A stretch of 64,000 nucleotides of DNA from JAVKBW01 sp040222995 (GTDB taxonomy: Bacteria; Pseudomonadota; Alphaproteobacteria; UBA8366; Aestuariispiraceae): positions 372,001-436,000 of the forward strand of contig JAVKBW010000016.1 of the NCBI GenBank assembly GCA_040222995.1. Reading direction: 5' to 3'. The notes under the pieces were generated by a model, which was not told where the DNA came from, ran no database searches, and saw nothing but the letters and a program-made list of their open reading frames with translations. Shown here piece by piece: positions 51,996 through 61,447 of this stretch (its first letter is position 1; each line of letters begins with the position of its first letter). Both the position numbers and the translations under genes were made by a program.

Positions 51996-52658
51996 ATGCC
52001 AGCGATTGTATTCGACCTGGACGGCACGCTTGTCGACAGCGCGCCGGACCTGCACATGGCGGCGGTTATCATGGCCGGATCATTGGGTATCGCCGAGCCC
52101 ACTCTGAAAGAAGTAACGTCGTATATCGGCAACGGCATTCCGATGCTGGTAAGACGGTGTCTGACCGCGGCCGGAATTGCCGAAAATGACGAAATTCTGG
52201 ACCAGGCGGTCAAGGTTTTCATGGAAAGTTACGGCCGCGCGCCGGCTGATCTGACGGTTCCTTATCCCGGTGTTGCGGATGCGTTAACGGTGTTGAGCGG
52301 AAGCGGCGCCCCGCTGGGCGTCTGCACTAACAAGGCGGAAGCGATGGCGACGCTCGTGCTGGAGGGAACCGGTCTTCTGCCGTTTTTCGATGTCGTCATC
52401 GGTGGGGACAGGCTTGCCTGGCGGAAACCGGATCCCCGACCGTTAACCCAGGCGGTATCGGATCTTGGCGGCACGGTTAGCGAATCCATTTACGTCGGCG
52501 ATAGCGAGGTCGACGCGGAAACAGCGAAGGCCGCCGGCATCAGGTTCGCGCTGTATTCCGGCGGCTACAGGAAAACGCCGGTCAGTGAATTGCCGCACGA
52601 CTTCCTGTTCGAAAAATTTGCTGATCTACCCGGCTTTTGCCTTTCGGACCGATCCTGA
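51996..52658 (+). CDS. HAD-family phosphatase, phosphoglycolate phosphatase-like
   Basis: This 220-residue HAD hydrolase has the nucleophile motif F-D-L-D-G-T-L-V-D-S at residues 6-15, a helical cap domain, T-N-K-A-E near 111, R-K-P-D-P near 146 and Y-V-G-D-S-E-V-D near 165. Phosphoglycolate phosphatases have this form. The position after phnF could point to a phosphonoacetaldehyde- or phosphate-related substrate, but nothing in the sequence decides this. Its last 33 bases overlap the convergent betI-like gene. Confidence 0.8.
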   Translation: MPAIVFDLDGTLVDSAPDLHMAAVIMAGSLGIAEPTLKEVTSYIGNGIPMLVRRCLTAAGIAENDEILDQAVKVFMESYGRAPADLTVPYPGVADALTVLSGSGAPLGVCTNKAEAMATLVLEGTGLLPFFDVVIGGDRLAWRKPDPRPLTQAVSDLGGTVSESIYVGDSEVDAETAKAAGIRFALYSGGYRKTPVSELPHDFLFEKFADLPGFCLSDRS

Positions 52659-53249
52659 AGCCCTCTGCATGACGCCATCCATCCGATTGTTCAGGTAACC
52701 GATCAATGTGCTGCGCGCTTTCTCGGCAGACATTTCCACGGCGTTTGCGAATGTCAGCCAGACACCGTAGGTCATGGCCCTGATTTCCTGGGCGATCTGG
52801 CCGGCTTCTTCACGCGGTAATCCGATCTGGCGAAGAGCGTGAGTCAGGTTGGATAAAAACCGTCCGGCATTGATGCGTTCGATTCGGGTCAGCGATTCCG
52901 ATTCCGCGAGCTTGGAGCAGATCGCAAAAGAGCTTTTTATCATGCGGGGCTCCATCATCTCGTCGCAGACCTGCGCTTCGGTAATGGCGAATACCCGCTC
53001 ATACGGAGTTTGCGCGAATTTCAGCCGCTTGAGGGTTTCTTCCCGAACGCGAAAGAACAGGTCCAGATATACAGCTTCCAGAAGCCCTTCCTTGTCATCG
53101 AAATAGTGAACGATCAGTCCGGATGTTACGCCGGCTTTTCGGGCAATGCGCTGCATGCTCGCCTTACCGATTCCGTCTTCCTCGATACACACCATCGTGG
53201 CATCGATCATTTGCCGGCGGCGTATCGGTTCCATCCCGACCTTGGGCAT
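52626..53249 (-). CDS. TetR-family regulator, BetI-like
   Basis: This 207-residue protein begins M-P-K-V-G-M-E-P-I-R-R-R-Q-M-I, the characteristic BetI N-terminus, followed by the TetR helix-turn-helix (I-A-R-K-A-G-V-T-S-G-L-I-V-H-Y-F). BetI represses choline-to-betaine genes, but no betA, betB or choline transporter gene is nearby. It is divergent from the flavin monooxygenase gene, with an AT-rich 8-bp inverted repeat between them. Regulation of that monooxygenase is inferred. Confidence 0.8.
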   Translation of the reverse strand: MPKVGMEPIRRRQMIDATMVCIEEDGIGKASMQRIARKAGVTSGLIVHYFDDKEGLLEAVYLDLFFRVREETLKRLKFAQTPYERVFAITEAQVCDEMMEPRMIKSSFAICSKLAESESLTRIERINAGRFLSNLTHALRQIGLPREEAGQIAQEIRAMTYGVWLTFANAVEMSAEKARSTLIGYLNNRMDGVMQRASGSVRKAKAG

Positions 53250-53356
53250 CTGCAGAAGCTCCCCGTTTCATCGCCGGTTCCACGAACTAGACTGAAATGC
53301 CGACGAATAACCAGTCATGCGGGCAACTATATCAAATTTTTCCGCGATTCAAACAT

Positions 53357-53384
53357 TTATTATTGAATGACTACTTAATAATAA
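53357..53384. promoter_or_regulatory. Inverted repeat TTATTATT-N12-AATAATAA
   Basis: A perfect 8-bp inverted repeat with a 12-base spacer lies between the BetI-like regulator and the flavin monooxygenase gene. Length and symmetry suit a TetR-family operator. AT-rich composition makes chance matches easier, so confidence is moderate. Confidence 0.4.
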
Positions 53385-53431
53385 TTATAGAGTGAGAAAC
53401 GGTTCTTGAGGATACGGTCGGGAGTTTCGGA

Positions 53432-54925
53432 ATGGATGCGCTGGTGAGGGAACGTACCGCGGATGCAGACACACGATTGCACGATGTCTGTATAATCGGT
53501 GCCGGCTTCGGCGGGCTGTGCATGGCGATCAAGGCAAGGGAGATTGGGCTTGATGTGCTCCTGCTGGAACGCGGCGACGATGTCGGCGGTACGTGGCGCG
53601 ACAATATCTATCCCGGCGCGGCCTGCGACACGCAATCCCACCATTACAGTTTTTCTTTCGCGCCAAAGACCGACTGGTCGCGAAAGTTCGCGCCGCAGCC
53701 GGAAATTCTTGATTACATCCGGGATACCGCCCGATCCTATGATATATATCCGCTCATCCGGTTTAGCGAAGTCGCCCGGTCGATGGTTTTCGACGAGGAA
53801 AATGCCGAATGGCATGTCACCACTGAAAGCGGTTCGACGGTGCGGGCCCGGTTTCTTGTATCTGCCGTCGGGCTGCTGAATCAGGCATCCTATCCCGACA
53901 TTCCGGGGTTAAAGGATTTTCCCGGAAACGTCGCTCATTCGGCGGAGTGGGATCCGACAGTCGATCACACTGGAAAAACCGTCGCTGTAGTCGGCAGCGC
54001 CGCGAGCGCGGTGCAGATGGTTCCGGAACTCGCCAAGGTCGCTAAGAAGGTTCTCGTGTTTCAGAGGACGCCGAACTGGATTGCATCGCGGGACGATCTG
54101 GAATTTTCGGCATGGCAGAAATGGGTGTTCAAATACGTGCCGCTGGCCCAGCGGATCTATCGCTATACAATCTACTGGCAATGGGAGCGGTCCTGGCCCG
54201 AATTTCTCGACAAGTCGCCGCAATCGGTAAAGAGCGCCGAAAAGCTGAAAACTGCCATGCGCAAGCAGGTTAACAGCGAAAAGCTGGCCGATGCGATCAC
54301 GCCGTCCTATCCACTGGGGTGCAAGCGGATTCTCGTAACCGACGATTTTCTGCCCGCACTGTGTCGAGACAACGTCGAGCTGGTTACCGATCCAATCGAC
54401 CGGGTCGAAGACGGAAACATCGTCGTTGCAACCGGCGACCGGTATGCGGCCGACAACATTGCGCTGGCGACCGGTTTCAAGGTGCAGGACTTTCTGCCGC
54501 GCCTGTCGTTACAGGGACGTGGCGGCCGGAATTTTCATGCTGAGATGAAGGCGGCCGGCGGACCGGAAGCCTATCTCGGCATTACCGTCCCGGGTTATCC
54601 GAACCTGTTTTTCATTCACGGCCCGAATACGTCGCTGGGGCACAACTCCGTGGTCTTCATGCTGGAATGTCAGGTGAACTACATCATGGATGCGATCCGA
54701 CAGGCGAGAAAACGCGGTGCCAGCACCATCGAGGTGACGCAGGAAGCGAAAGACGCTTTCTACAACAAACTCAAGACCGCCATGCAGAAGACCGCCTGGG
54801 CCGGAAGCTGCAATAGCTGGTACAAGACCAGCGACGGCAAGATCACCGCAAACTGGTACACGCATACAGTTGAATACTGGCGTCAGACCCGAAAACTGAA
54901 AACCAGGGACTATTCCTTCCGGTAA
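53432..54925 (+). CDS. Flavin-containing/Baeyer-Villiger-type monooxygenase
   Basis: This 497-residue class B flavoprotein monooxygenase has an FAD motif I-I-G-A-G-F-G-G near residue 21 and the class fingerprint F-P-G-N-V-A-H-S-A-E-W near 164. The NADPH motif is V-V-G-S-A-A-S-A near 182, with the second glycine replaced by alanine. GGGAG lies before the ATG. Substrates in the family range from ketones to amines. Control by a BetI-like regulator would suit a quaternary-amine or related substrate, but that is a guess. Confidence 0.82.
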   Translation: MDALVRERTADADTRLHDVCIIGAGFGGLCMAIKAREIGLDVLLLERGDDVGGTWRDNIYPGAACDTQSHHYSFSFAPKTDWSRKFAPQPEILDYIRDTARSYDIYPLIRFSEVARSMVFDEENAEWHVTTESGSTVRARFLVSAVGLLNQASYPDIPGLKDFPGNVAHSAEWDPTVDHTGKTVAVVGSAASAVQMVPELAKVAKKVLVFQRTPNWIASRDDLEFSAWQKWVFKYVPLAQRIYRYTIYWQWERSWPEFLDKSPQSVKSAEKLKTAMRKQVNSEKLADAITPSYPLGCKRILVTDDFLPALCRDNVELVTDPIDRVEDGNIVVATGDRYAADNIALATGFKVQDFLPRLSLQGRGGRNFHAEMKAAGGPEAYLGITVPGYPNLFFIHGPNTSLGHNSVVFMLECQVNYIMDAIRQARKRGASTIEVTQEAKDAFYNKLKTAMQKTAWAGSCNSWYKTSDGKITANWYTHTVEYWRQTRKLKTRDYSFR

Positions 54926-54930
54926 GGATG

Positions 54931-57633
54931 TTATTCTGCAGCATTGGTAACGGTTGTATCTCCGTCCGGACAGGTTTTCGGCAATTTCAGCCGGAAGTAG
55001 CTTGATCCGTCGCGTTTGAATTCGATCGTCAGGTCGCCCTGCATGGCCCGCATGATCGCACGGCTGATCGTCAGACCCAGCCCGGCGCCCTGTTCGTTGT
55101 TGGAGCGGGTGCCGCGGGCAAACTTTTCGAAAACGGTTGCTGCTTCCTTGCGCGTCACGCCACCGCCATTGTCGATGATGTCGATGAAAACCGCCTTCTG
55201 CTTTTCGGCAATGACGATGTCGATGCGGGGATTTTGCGCCGCATTGTATTTCATCGCATTCGACAGAATGTTGATCAGAACCTGCCGCAGCCTGTCCGGG
55301 TTGGCGCAAACCTGCAGATCCGCCGATTCCATGGAAACCGAAATATCGACCGTGCCGTTCTGTTCAATTCCGGAAACGATTACCAGAGAGCCGTCGATTG
55401 CCTCCCGAAGGTTCAGTATGTCGGTTTCAATTTGAACAGCACCGGCTTCCAGCCGGCCGATATCGAGAATTTCGTTCAGCAGTCGGGTCAATCGGATGCT
55501 TTCGTCATGGATGATCGAGACGAACCGTTTGCGTTCCTCTGCCGTCACGTTCTCATCGTCGATCAGAATTTCCGAAAAGGAGCGGATCGAGGTCATCGGC
55601 GTCCGTATCTCATGGCTGATCTGACTCAGAAATTCGTCTTTCTGCGTATCGAGCGCCCGCAGACGCTCGTTCACGATGCGAAGTTCCTGCGCGGTGCTTT
55701 CGAGTTCCTGGGATTTCTCGGACAATTGTCGTGACGTTTCGATCAACTGCTGGGTTTCATCGGCAATATCGAACAGTTCGTTCATGCCGACGGTCTCCCG
55801 GCCGGCGATGCGCGTTACCATGGCATGCGCAGAAGCCCCGCCGATGGACCCGGCCAGTTCCCGTTCCAGTCTGTTGATGACATCGTCCGTGGCATGCGGC
55901 AGACCGCTTTCGAAACCCTGCGAGCGGGAGAAATCGTCGAACAGGCGGCGTGCCGTCTCGTTGCCCAGAATTCGCTGGGCCAGAATGAACAGATCTTCCG
56001 AATTGGCGGTGTTCTCCGAACTTGTCGTCGGTGCGCCGCCGGCCGAGCGAAAGGCATCGACGAACAGGGTGGCCTGCAGCCGCTCGAGCGCATTCGATTC
56101 CGTGAGACTGGAAATGATGATAAAGGTTAAAGCGTTGCCGCCGACGCTCCAAACGACTGCATGGACCAGCGGGTCCATGTCCTGCAGCCCGAAAAGCGCC
56201 TGCGGCCGCAGCCACTCGATACCCCAGGGGCCGTGCGCGATCGTCGAAACACTGAATATCACATCGCCGCCGAAACTGGGCAGGAACAATGTGTATATCC
56301 AGGCGAAGAAGCCGACGATCAGACCGGCGAGAGCGCCGCTGCGGGTGGCGCCGCGCCAGAATATACCGCCGAGCAGGCTGGGCAGGAACTGGGCAACGCC
56401 GACAAAGGCGATCAGGCCGATGGCGGCCAACGCGTCAGACCCGCCGCTGAACCAGAAATAAAGAAACCCCAGCCCGAGAATCGCGCCAATGCTGATCCGC
56501 CTCGATATCAGCAGTAGATCGCGGACATCGCCGCTAACGGCCTGACCCGCCGCGAGGATGCGCAGGGCTATCGGCATGACGATATGGTTAGACACCATCG
56601 TGGAAACGGCGATGGCTGCCAGAATCACCATCGACGTTGCCGAGGAAAACCCGCCGAGAAAGGCCAGCAATGCAAGATCGTTCCGCTGTTCAGACAACGG
56701 CAGGGTCAGTACGAAAAGATCGGGATTGGATCCGGGCGGCATGGCATTAAGGCCGACGATGGCGATCGGCATGATGAAGATGGTCATACCGAGAAGGTAA
56801 AGCGGGAACAACCAGGAGGCGGTCGCTACATGATGCTCCTCGATATTCTCGACGACGGTGACCTGGAACTGCCGGGGCAGACAAATGATTGCCGTTGCCG
56901 ACAGGAAAGTCAGCGTTGCCCATCGCGGGCCGAAAATATCGCTGGCGCCCTGAATGGCTTCTGTCGGCACATTCGCGAATACATCGCCGAAACCGTTTGC
57001 GATGCCGAACGTGGCGAAAACGCCGACGGCGATCAGCGCGAACAGCTTCACGATCGCTTCCAGCGCGATAGCGGCGACGACACCGTGGTGCCGTTCATTC
57101 GCATCCAGGTTTCTCGTTCCGAATAGAATGGTGAACAGCGCCATGCCCGCGGCAATCCAGAACGCGGTGGTGACGCCATCCGCATCGCCGGCAATTACCT
57201 GATAGCTGCTCGTGACCGATTGTAGCTGCAATGCAATGTAAGGTGTGGTCGCGATCACCGCGATAATGGTGACGAGAACGGCGAGGCTGGGGCTTTTGCC
57301 ATATCTGGATGAGATCAGGTCGGCGATCGATGTGATGCGGTGCGCCCGGCCAATGCGAACCAGTTTCCGCAGTAGCCACCACCAGCCGATAAAGACCAGT
57401 GTCGGGCCAAGATAGATGGTAACGAATTCAAGGCCGTTGCGCGCGGCCGACCCGACAGCGCCATAGAAAGTCCATGACGTACAATAGACGGATATCGACA
57501 GGGTGTAGATGATCGGCGACTGCAGCCATCGGATCGGCCTGCGCCTGGTGCGGCGGTCGACAATAAAGGCGATGACGAAGAGAAGGGCGACATAACCGAG
57601 GCAGACCGCCAGCAGGACATTGACGGTCAGCAT
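54931..57633 (-). CDS. CbrA-like sensor kinase: sodium:solute symporter domain fused to histidine kinase
   Basis: This is a 900-residue membrane protein. Residues 1-~490 form a 12-13-helix SSS/PutP-type domain (S-I-Y-C-T-S-W-T-F-Y-G-A-V-G near 48; helices throughout). A linker and coiled coil lead to HisKA with phospho-acceptor His674 in I-S-H-E-I-R-T-P. The ATPase domain has D-N-G-G-G-V and G-A-G-L-G-L-T-I near 815-855. Such proteins sense or transport a nutrient and control carbon/nitrogen use, as CbrA does with histidine. A small membrane protein and a response regulator are encoded just upstream on the same strand. Confidence 0.87.
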   Translation of the reverse strand: MLTVNVLLAVCLGYVALLFVIAFIVDRRTRRRPIRWLQSPIIYTLSISVYCTSWTFYGAVGSAARNGLEFVTIYLGPTLVFIGWWWLLRKLVRIGRAHRITSIADLISSRYGKSPSLAVLVTIIAVIATTPYIALQLQSVTSSYQVIAGDADGVTTAFWIAAGMALFTILFGTRNLDANERHHGVVAAIALEAIVKLFALIAVGVFATFGIANGFGDVFANVPTEAIQGASDIFGPRWATLTFLSATAIICLPRQFQVTVVENIEEHHVATASWLFPLYLLGMTIFIMPIAIVGLNAMPPGSNPDLFVLTLPLSEQRNDLALLAFLGGFSSATSMVILAAIAVSTMVSNHIVMPIALRILAAGQAVSGDVRDLLLISRRISIGAILGLGFLYFWFSGGSDALAAIGLIAFVGVAQFLPSLLGGIFWRGATRSGALAGLIVGFFAWIYTLFLPSFGGDVIFSVSTIAHGPWGIEWLRPQALFGLQDMDPLVHAVVWSVGGNALTFIIISSLTESNALERLQATLFVDAFRSAGGAPTTSSENTANSEDLFILAQRILGNETARRLFDDFSRSQGFESGLPHATDDVINRLERELAGSIGGASAHAMVTRIAGRETVGMNELFDIADETQQLIETSRQLSEKSQELESTAQELRIVNERLRALDTQKDEFLSQISHEIRTPMTSIRSFSEILIDDENVTAEERKRFVSIIHDESIRLTRLLNEILDIGRLEAGAVQIETDILNLREAIDGSLVIVSGIEQNGTVDISVSMESADLQVCANPDRLRQVLINILSNAMKYNAAQNPRIDIVIAEKQKAVFIDIIDNGGGVTRKEAATVFEKFARGTRSNNEQGAGLGLTISRAIMRAMQGDLTIEFKRDGSSYFRLKLPKTCPDGDTTVTNAAE

Positions 57634-57908
57634 CAGAAATCGGGCTTGGCCGATTCAGCCGAACTGCCGCTTACATCGCTGTCACGAAGCGGACCGGCCA
57701 GATAGACCGCCCCTGCTATCAGCGCGGCCCAGACAAAGAATATGTAGAAAACCGGGAAGGGAATGCCGAATACCCTGGCGTCAATCAGGGAAAGTCCGAC
57801 AAAGGGCGGAAAAAGAAGAACGATGCCGACGATCAACAGGGCTATCGAGCGGTCACGATATTTGGTGCCGCCTATCTGTTTCTCACCGGACGCCTGCACC
57901 TTTTTCAA
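57633..57908 (-). CDS. Small membrane protein associated with the symporter-kinase
   Basis: This 91-residue protein has two predicted membrane helices (~24-42 and ~54-72) with charged ends. Its stop codon overlaps the ATG of the symporter-kinase gene by one base. It resembles the small DUF-type partners often encoded before SSS-family transporters. It could stabilise or modulate the symporter domain; function is unknown. Confidence 0.7.
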   Translation of the reverse strand: MKKVQASGEKQIGGTKYRDRSIALLIVGIVLLFPPFVGLSLIDARVFGIPFPVFYIFFVWAALIAGAVYLAGPLRDSDVSGSSAESAKPDF

Positions 57909-57914
57909 ACCGTT

Positions 57915-58292
57915 CTAGACCGTCTGGTTGCCGGCCAATTGCTCGACGGCCGCAACCAGTTCGGCATTAGCAAACGGTTTGGTGATGAAAAGGTCGGCGC
58001 CGCACTCCATCGCGACCCGTCTGTCTTCCCGCTGTCCTTTTGCGGTCAGCATCAGAACGGGGATCGATTTCGCCCGATCGTCGGCTCGGATTTTACGAAG
58101 AACCTCGTATCCGTCCATTTCCGGCAGCATGACATCGAGGATCATGACATCCGGTGTTTCATTCAACGCATTATCCAGAGCTTTGCGACCGTCGATTTCG
58201 ACAACAACGTCATAGCCTGCTCGTTGCAGCAGAAACGATAGCGACTCGACGATATTTGGCTCATCTTCCGCCAATAAAACCCGTTTTGACAT
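57915..58292 (-). CDS. Single-domain response regulator
   Basis: This 125-residue receiver domain has the acidic pair E9-D10, phospho-acceptor Asp53 in I-L-D-V-M-L-P, the conserved threonine in M-L-T-A-K-G near 83 and Lys near 107 in F-I-T-K-P-F. It has no output domain. It is encoded six bases before the small membrane protein and symporter-kinase genes, so it is the likely phosphotransfer partner, possibly relaying to a regulator elsewhere. Confidence 0.88.
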   Translation of the reverse strand: MSKRVLLAEDEPNIVESLSFLLQRAGYDVVVEIDGRKALDNALNETPDVMILDVMLPEMDGYEVLRKIRADDRAKSIPVLMLTAKGQREDRRVAMECGADLFITKPFANAELVAAVEQLAGNQTV

Positions 58293-58398
58293 GGGTTATG
58301 GTTTCCTTCCCTATCCAGACCTGTTTTTACAGGTTTATCTTTTAATTAGACCGCAGTTAGCGCGATCCTGCAATCTTCCATCTCGCCTGTCAGTACGG

Positions 58399-59793
58399 TT
58401 ATCCGGCCAGAGGGTCGTCGACCCTGTGCCTGCAGAATTCGCGCGGGCACATTCGGCAGCCTGGACCGACTTCTTCAATCTCGGCTGCACGGGTTCTGGC
58501 ATAGACGGTCATTTCAGCGTCTTCCTCGCTCAAGGCCAGCATGTCTGTCAGGTAATGTTTGGGTTTGCCGTAGCCGACCGGTCCGTATTGCCGCGCCCTG
58601 GCGATAAATACACAGCGCGTGCCGGATGGGAAAAGCGCTCTTTGGGTGAGGACGGTTTCAGTTTGCTGTTGCGCCCGGTATAAAATCCACAACGGACAGG
58701 CGGCTGCGTATCGGGAAACCGGCAGGCCCTCCAGACTTTTTCTTTCAATGATCGTTCCGGCTGCGTTGGCCCGAAAATAGCCGAATGTCGGGATACCGTC
58801 GGCCCGATGGAGCGCCGTGAGGCGATGACAGATGACCTCTGCGCCGGTCAGAAAACCATCGGCAAGGCGCTCTATATCGTAGCCCTGTCCGGCGGCCTGT
58901 TCGGTAAACCTGTCTATCGGAACCAGAATCGCGCCGACGGCATACTGCATCAAAAGACGCCGGGCCCGGTTGACGGCCAGTTCGGATTCGATCTGCGGCT
59001 GGGTTGAAATAATCGCGTCGATGACCGATACGGCATGTTCCGAGGCAAGATCTTCGGCCATTTTCCGGCGCTTGGAAGGCCGTACGCCGGAAAGCTGTTC
59101 CGCCAGTTTCGCCGCCACCTCTTCGATTTCGCCGAACCGGTTTTCCCGGGCATCGAACAACGCCTCGACTTCGTCGACCGGTGTCAGCACACGGTCGACG
59201 TCTTCCACCTTTTCCAGATACAGCGCCAGCGCTTCCCCGACATCCGTCAATCCACGGCTTTCTTCCTGGATCATCCGGTTGAAGCGGTCACGCTGGTCGG
59301 TCGTAATGTCTGAATAATCGGATAGAATTTCGCTTGCGGAGCGAACCGAAGAAATTCTTGTCAGCATTTTATGCACGGTTTCACCCAGAAACGGATCATT
59401 CGATAGTCGGTCCGACAGGATTTCCGCCCGTGTACTGGCCTCTCTCTCCGATCTCACCAGTGCGCCGATCGCCCGTGACCAGCCCGGAAACCGTCCGATC
59501 AGTTCGCTCGTTCGCTGAATTTCAACACCCAGCGCCGTAAGAGAGGGCATTTCTGCGGCTTCAAGCAGGGATTCGCGCAGCCTTCGCTCCGCAACGTCGT
59601 CGATATCCTCAAGGGTAAGTTCCAGAGCGCCGGCGATCTGTCGCAACAGCGAACCGGCAATTCGGCGTTTGTTCCATTCGATCAGGTTTAGATAGGAGGG
59701 GGATATTCCAACCTGCTTTGCCAGCGCTGCCTGGGTTATGCCCAGTTCGCGCCGCCGCTGCCTGATCCGGGTGCCCGGAATGGAATTGTCCAT
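58399..59793 (-). CDS. XRE-family short-chain fatty acyl transcriptional regulator (ScfR/RamB-like)
   Basis: This 464-residue regulator starts at the ATG at 59793, which has GGAGG five bases upstream; an upstream ATG at 59805 is the alternative. Residues ~8-62 are an HTH (L-G-I-T-Q-A-A-L-A-K-Q-V-G-I-S-P-S-Y-L). A central region resembling the peptidase-like domain of IrrE/ImmA-related regulators follows. The C-terminus has a cysteine-rich segment, G-C-R-M-C-P-R-E-F-C-R-H-R, typical of this group. Members control acetate, propionate or glyoxylate-cycle genes through acyl-CoA sensing. It is divergent from the branched-chain-type importer operon. Confidence 0.78.
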   Translation of the reverse strand: MDNSIPGTRIRQRRRELGITQAALAKQVGISPSYLNLIEWNKRRIAGSLLRQIAGALELTLEDIDDVAERRLRESLLEAAEMPSLTALGVEIQRTSELIGRFPGWSRAIGALVRSEREASTRAEILSDRLSNDPFLGETVHKMLTRISSVRSASEILSDYSDITTDQRDRFNRMIQEESRGLTDVGEALALYLEKVEDVDRVLTPVDEVEALFDARENRFGEIEEVAAKLAEQLSGVRPSKRRKMAEDLASEHAVSVIDAIISTQPQIESELAVNRARRLLMQYAVGAILVPIDRFTEQAAGQGYDIERLADGFLTGAEVICHRLTALHRADGIPTFGYFRANAAGTIIERKSLEGLPVSRYAAACPLWILYRAQQQTETVLTQRALFPSGTRCVFIARARQYGPVGYGKPKHYLTDMLALSEEDAEMTVYARTRAAEIEEVGPGCRMCPREFCRHRVDDPLAG

Positions 59794-59890
59794 AAAATCC
59801 TCCATCCTGCCGGGTCGACGGGAGGTGTTTGTCAATGATTTACAGGTTAACTTATATTACTATTCAATTATTGACATATTTTTTGTTATA

Positions 59891-59909
59891 AAACAATTAG
59901 TTATTGTTT
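59891..59909. promoter_or_regulatory. AAACAAT-N5-ATTGTTT inverted repeat
   Basis: A perfect 7-bp inverted repeat with a 5-base spacer lies in the 233-bp region between the XRE regulator and the divergent importer operon. It could be an operator for the regulator controlling itself and the importer. TTGACA-like hexamers flank it on the plus strand. Confidence 0.45.
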
Positions 59910-60026
59910 AATTGACATAGATCAAGGAGGATCGGCCCGCGATTAGTAATCGTCTCAGTCTGGATTGATTGCGCCAAGGGTGGTGACAAAGGTCAACCGG
60001 ACAAAAACTCTTCTAGGGAGGAAGAT

Positions 60027-61367
60027 ATGAGCAAGTTCGATTTTACACGACGCGGTTTGCTTAAAACGTCTGCCGCAGCCGGTGTCGGATTGGCCGCACC
60101 GACAATCTTTACCAGCCAGTCTTGGGCCGCGGGTTACGCCAACGAACCCACGGGCGGCACGGTAACACTCGGCTTCAACGTTCCGCAGACCGGCGCATAT
60201 GCCGATGAAGGCGCCGACGAACTGCGGGCCTATGAATTGGCCGTCAAACACATCAACGGCGACGGCGACGGCGGCATGCTGAATACCTTCTCGTCGAAAG
60301 AACTCGGCGGCAACGGCATCAACGGCAAGAAGGTTGAGTTCGTTACGGGCGATACGCAGACGAAATCAGATGCTGCGCGCGCAAGCGCCAAGCGCATGAT
60401 TGAAAAAGACGGCGCCATCATGATTACCGGCGGTTCTTCCTCCGGTGTTGCGATCGCCGTTCAGGGGCTTTGCCAGGATGCCGGCGTCATCTTCATGGCG
60501 GGACTGACGCACTCCAACGACACAACCGGGAAGGACAAGCGGGCCAACGGTTTCCGCCACTTCTTCAACACGGAAATGTCGGGTGCGGCTTTGGCGCCCG
60601 TGCTGAAGAACAACTACGGTGCGGACCGCAAGGCCTATCACCTGACGGCTGACTATACCTGGGGCTGGTCGCAGGAAGGCTCGATCAAGAAGTACACCGA
60701 GGCCCTTGGATGGGAAACGACGGCTGCTGTCCGTACGCCGCTCGGAGCGGGTGACTTCTCGCAGTACATCACGCCGGTTCTCAATTCCGGCGCCGACGTT
60801 CTGGTGCTGAACCACTATGGCCGCGATATGGTGAATTCGCTGACGCAGGCGGTTCAGTTCGGTCTGCGTGACAAGGTCGTCAACGGCAAGGAATTCGCCA
60901 TTGTCGTTCCGCTCTACAGCCGTCTGATGGCTCAGGGTGCGGGTGAAAACGTCAAGGGAATCTTCGGGTCCACCAACTGGCACTGGTCGCTGCAGGACGA
61001 AGGCTCGAAAGCATTCGTCAAGTCCTTCGGTCAGGAATACGGCTTCCCGCCCAGCCAGGCTGCGCATACCTGCTACTGCCAGACGCTTCTGTACGCGGAT
61101 GCGTGCCAGCGGGCCGGCACTTTCATGCCCTCCGGCGTCGGTGCGGCATTGGAAGGCTTCACCTTCGATGGTCTCGGCAACGGACCGACAGAGTACCGTG
61201 CCGCCGACCACCAGTGCTTCAAGGACGTTCTTGTCGTGAAGGGTAAGGAAAACCCGAGCTCCAAGTTCGACGTTCTGGAAGTTGTTGAAGTAACGCCGCG
61301 GGCGCAGGTCGAATATCCGGCCGAGCTGCTGGGCGGCGAATTGGGTCCGTATAACAACGGCGCCTGA
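60027..61367 (+). CDS. Branched-chain amino acid/amide-type ABC transporter binding protein, Tat-exported
   Basis: This 446-residue periplasmic binding protein (LivJ/AmiC/UrtA fold) has a twin-arginine signal T-R-R-G-L-L-K at residues 7-13 and a cleavage site near S-W-A-A-G. G-F-N-V-P-Q-T-G-A-Y-A-D-E-G opens the mature domain, and I-T-G-G-S-S-S-G-V-A lies near 133. Tat export implies folding in the cytoplasm. GGGAGG lies before the ATG. The substrate is unknown; amino acid, amide, urea or short-chain acid are all possible. A strong stem-loop follows before the permease genes. Confidence 0.85.
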   Translation: MSKFDFTRRGLLKTSAAAGVGLAAPTIFTSQSWAAGYANEPTGGTVTLGFNVPQTGAYADEGADELRAYELAVKHINGDGDGGMLNTFSSKELGGNGINGKKVEFVTGDTQTKSDAARASAKRMIEKDGAIMITGGSSSGVAIAVQGLCQDAGVIFMAGLTHSNDTTGKDKRANGFRHFFNTEMSGAALAPVLKNNYGADRKAYHLTADYTWGWSQEGSIKKYTEALGWETTAAVRTPLGAGDFSQYITPVLNSGADVLVLNHYGRDMVNSLTQAVQFGLRDKVVNGKEFAIVVPLYSRLMAQGAGENVKGIFGSTNWHWSLQDEGSKAFVKSFGQEYGFPPSQAAHTCYCQTLLYADACQRAGTFMPSGVGAALEGFTFDGLGNGPTEYRAADHQCFKDVLVVKGKENPSSKFDVLEVVEVTPRAQVEYPAELLGGELGPYNNGA

Positions 61368-61387
61368 TTTCAATCGATAGTACTTTA

Positions 61388-61430
61388 TCGGCCGCCCTCT
61401 GCAGTCCGAACTAGGGGGCGGCCGGTTTTT
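61388..61430 (+). terminator. Strong stem-loop with T-run between binding protein and permease genes
   Basis: CGGCCGCCC at 61389-61397 pairs perfectly with GGGCGGCCG at 61416-61424, extended by three inner pairs, and is followed by GTTTTT. It lies 21 bases after the binding-protein stop codon. Partial termination here would give high binding protein and lower permease expression. Confidence 0.8.
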
Positions 61431-61447
61431 CCGGGGGGATTGAATCG

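Noticed and set aside
58319..58334. ACCTGT-TTTT-ACAGGT hairpin upstream of the response regulator gene
   Set aside because: The stem is only 6 bp and lies downstream of the minus-strand XRE gene without a proper T-run in that direction; a terminator or operator cannot be supported.
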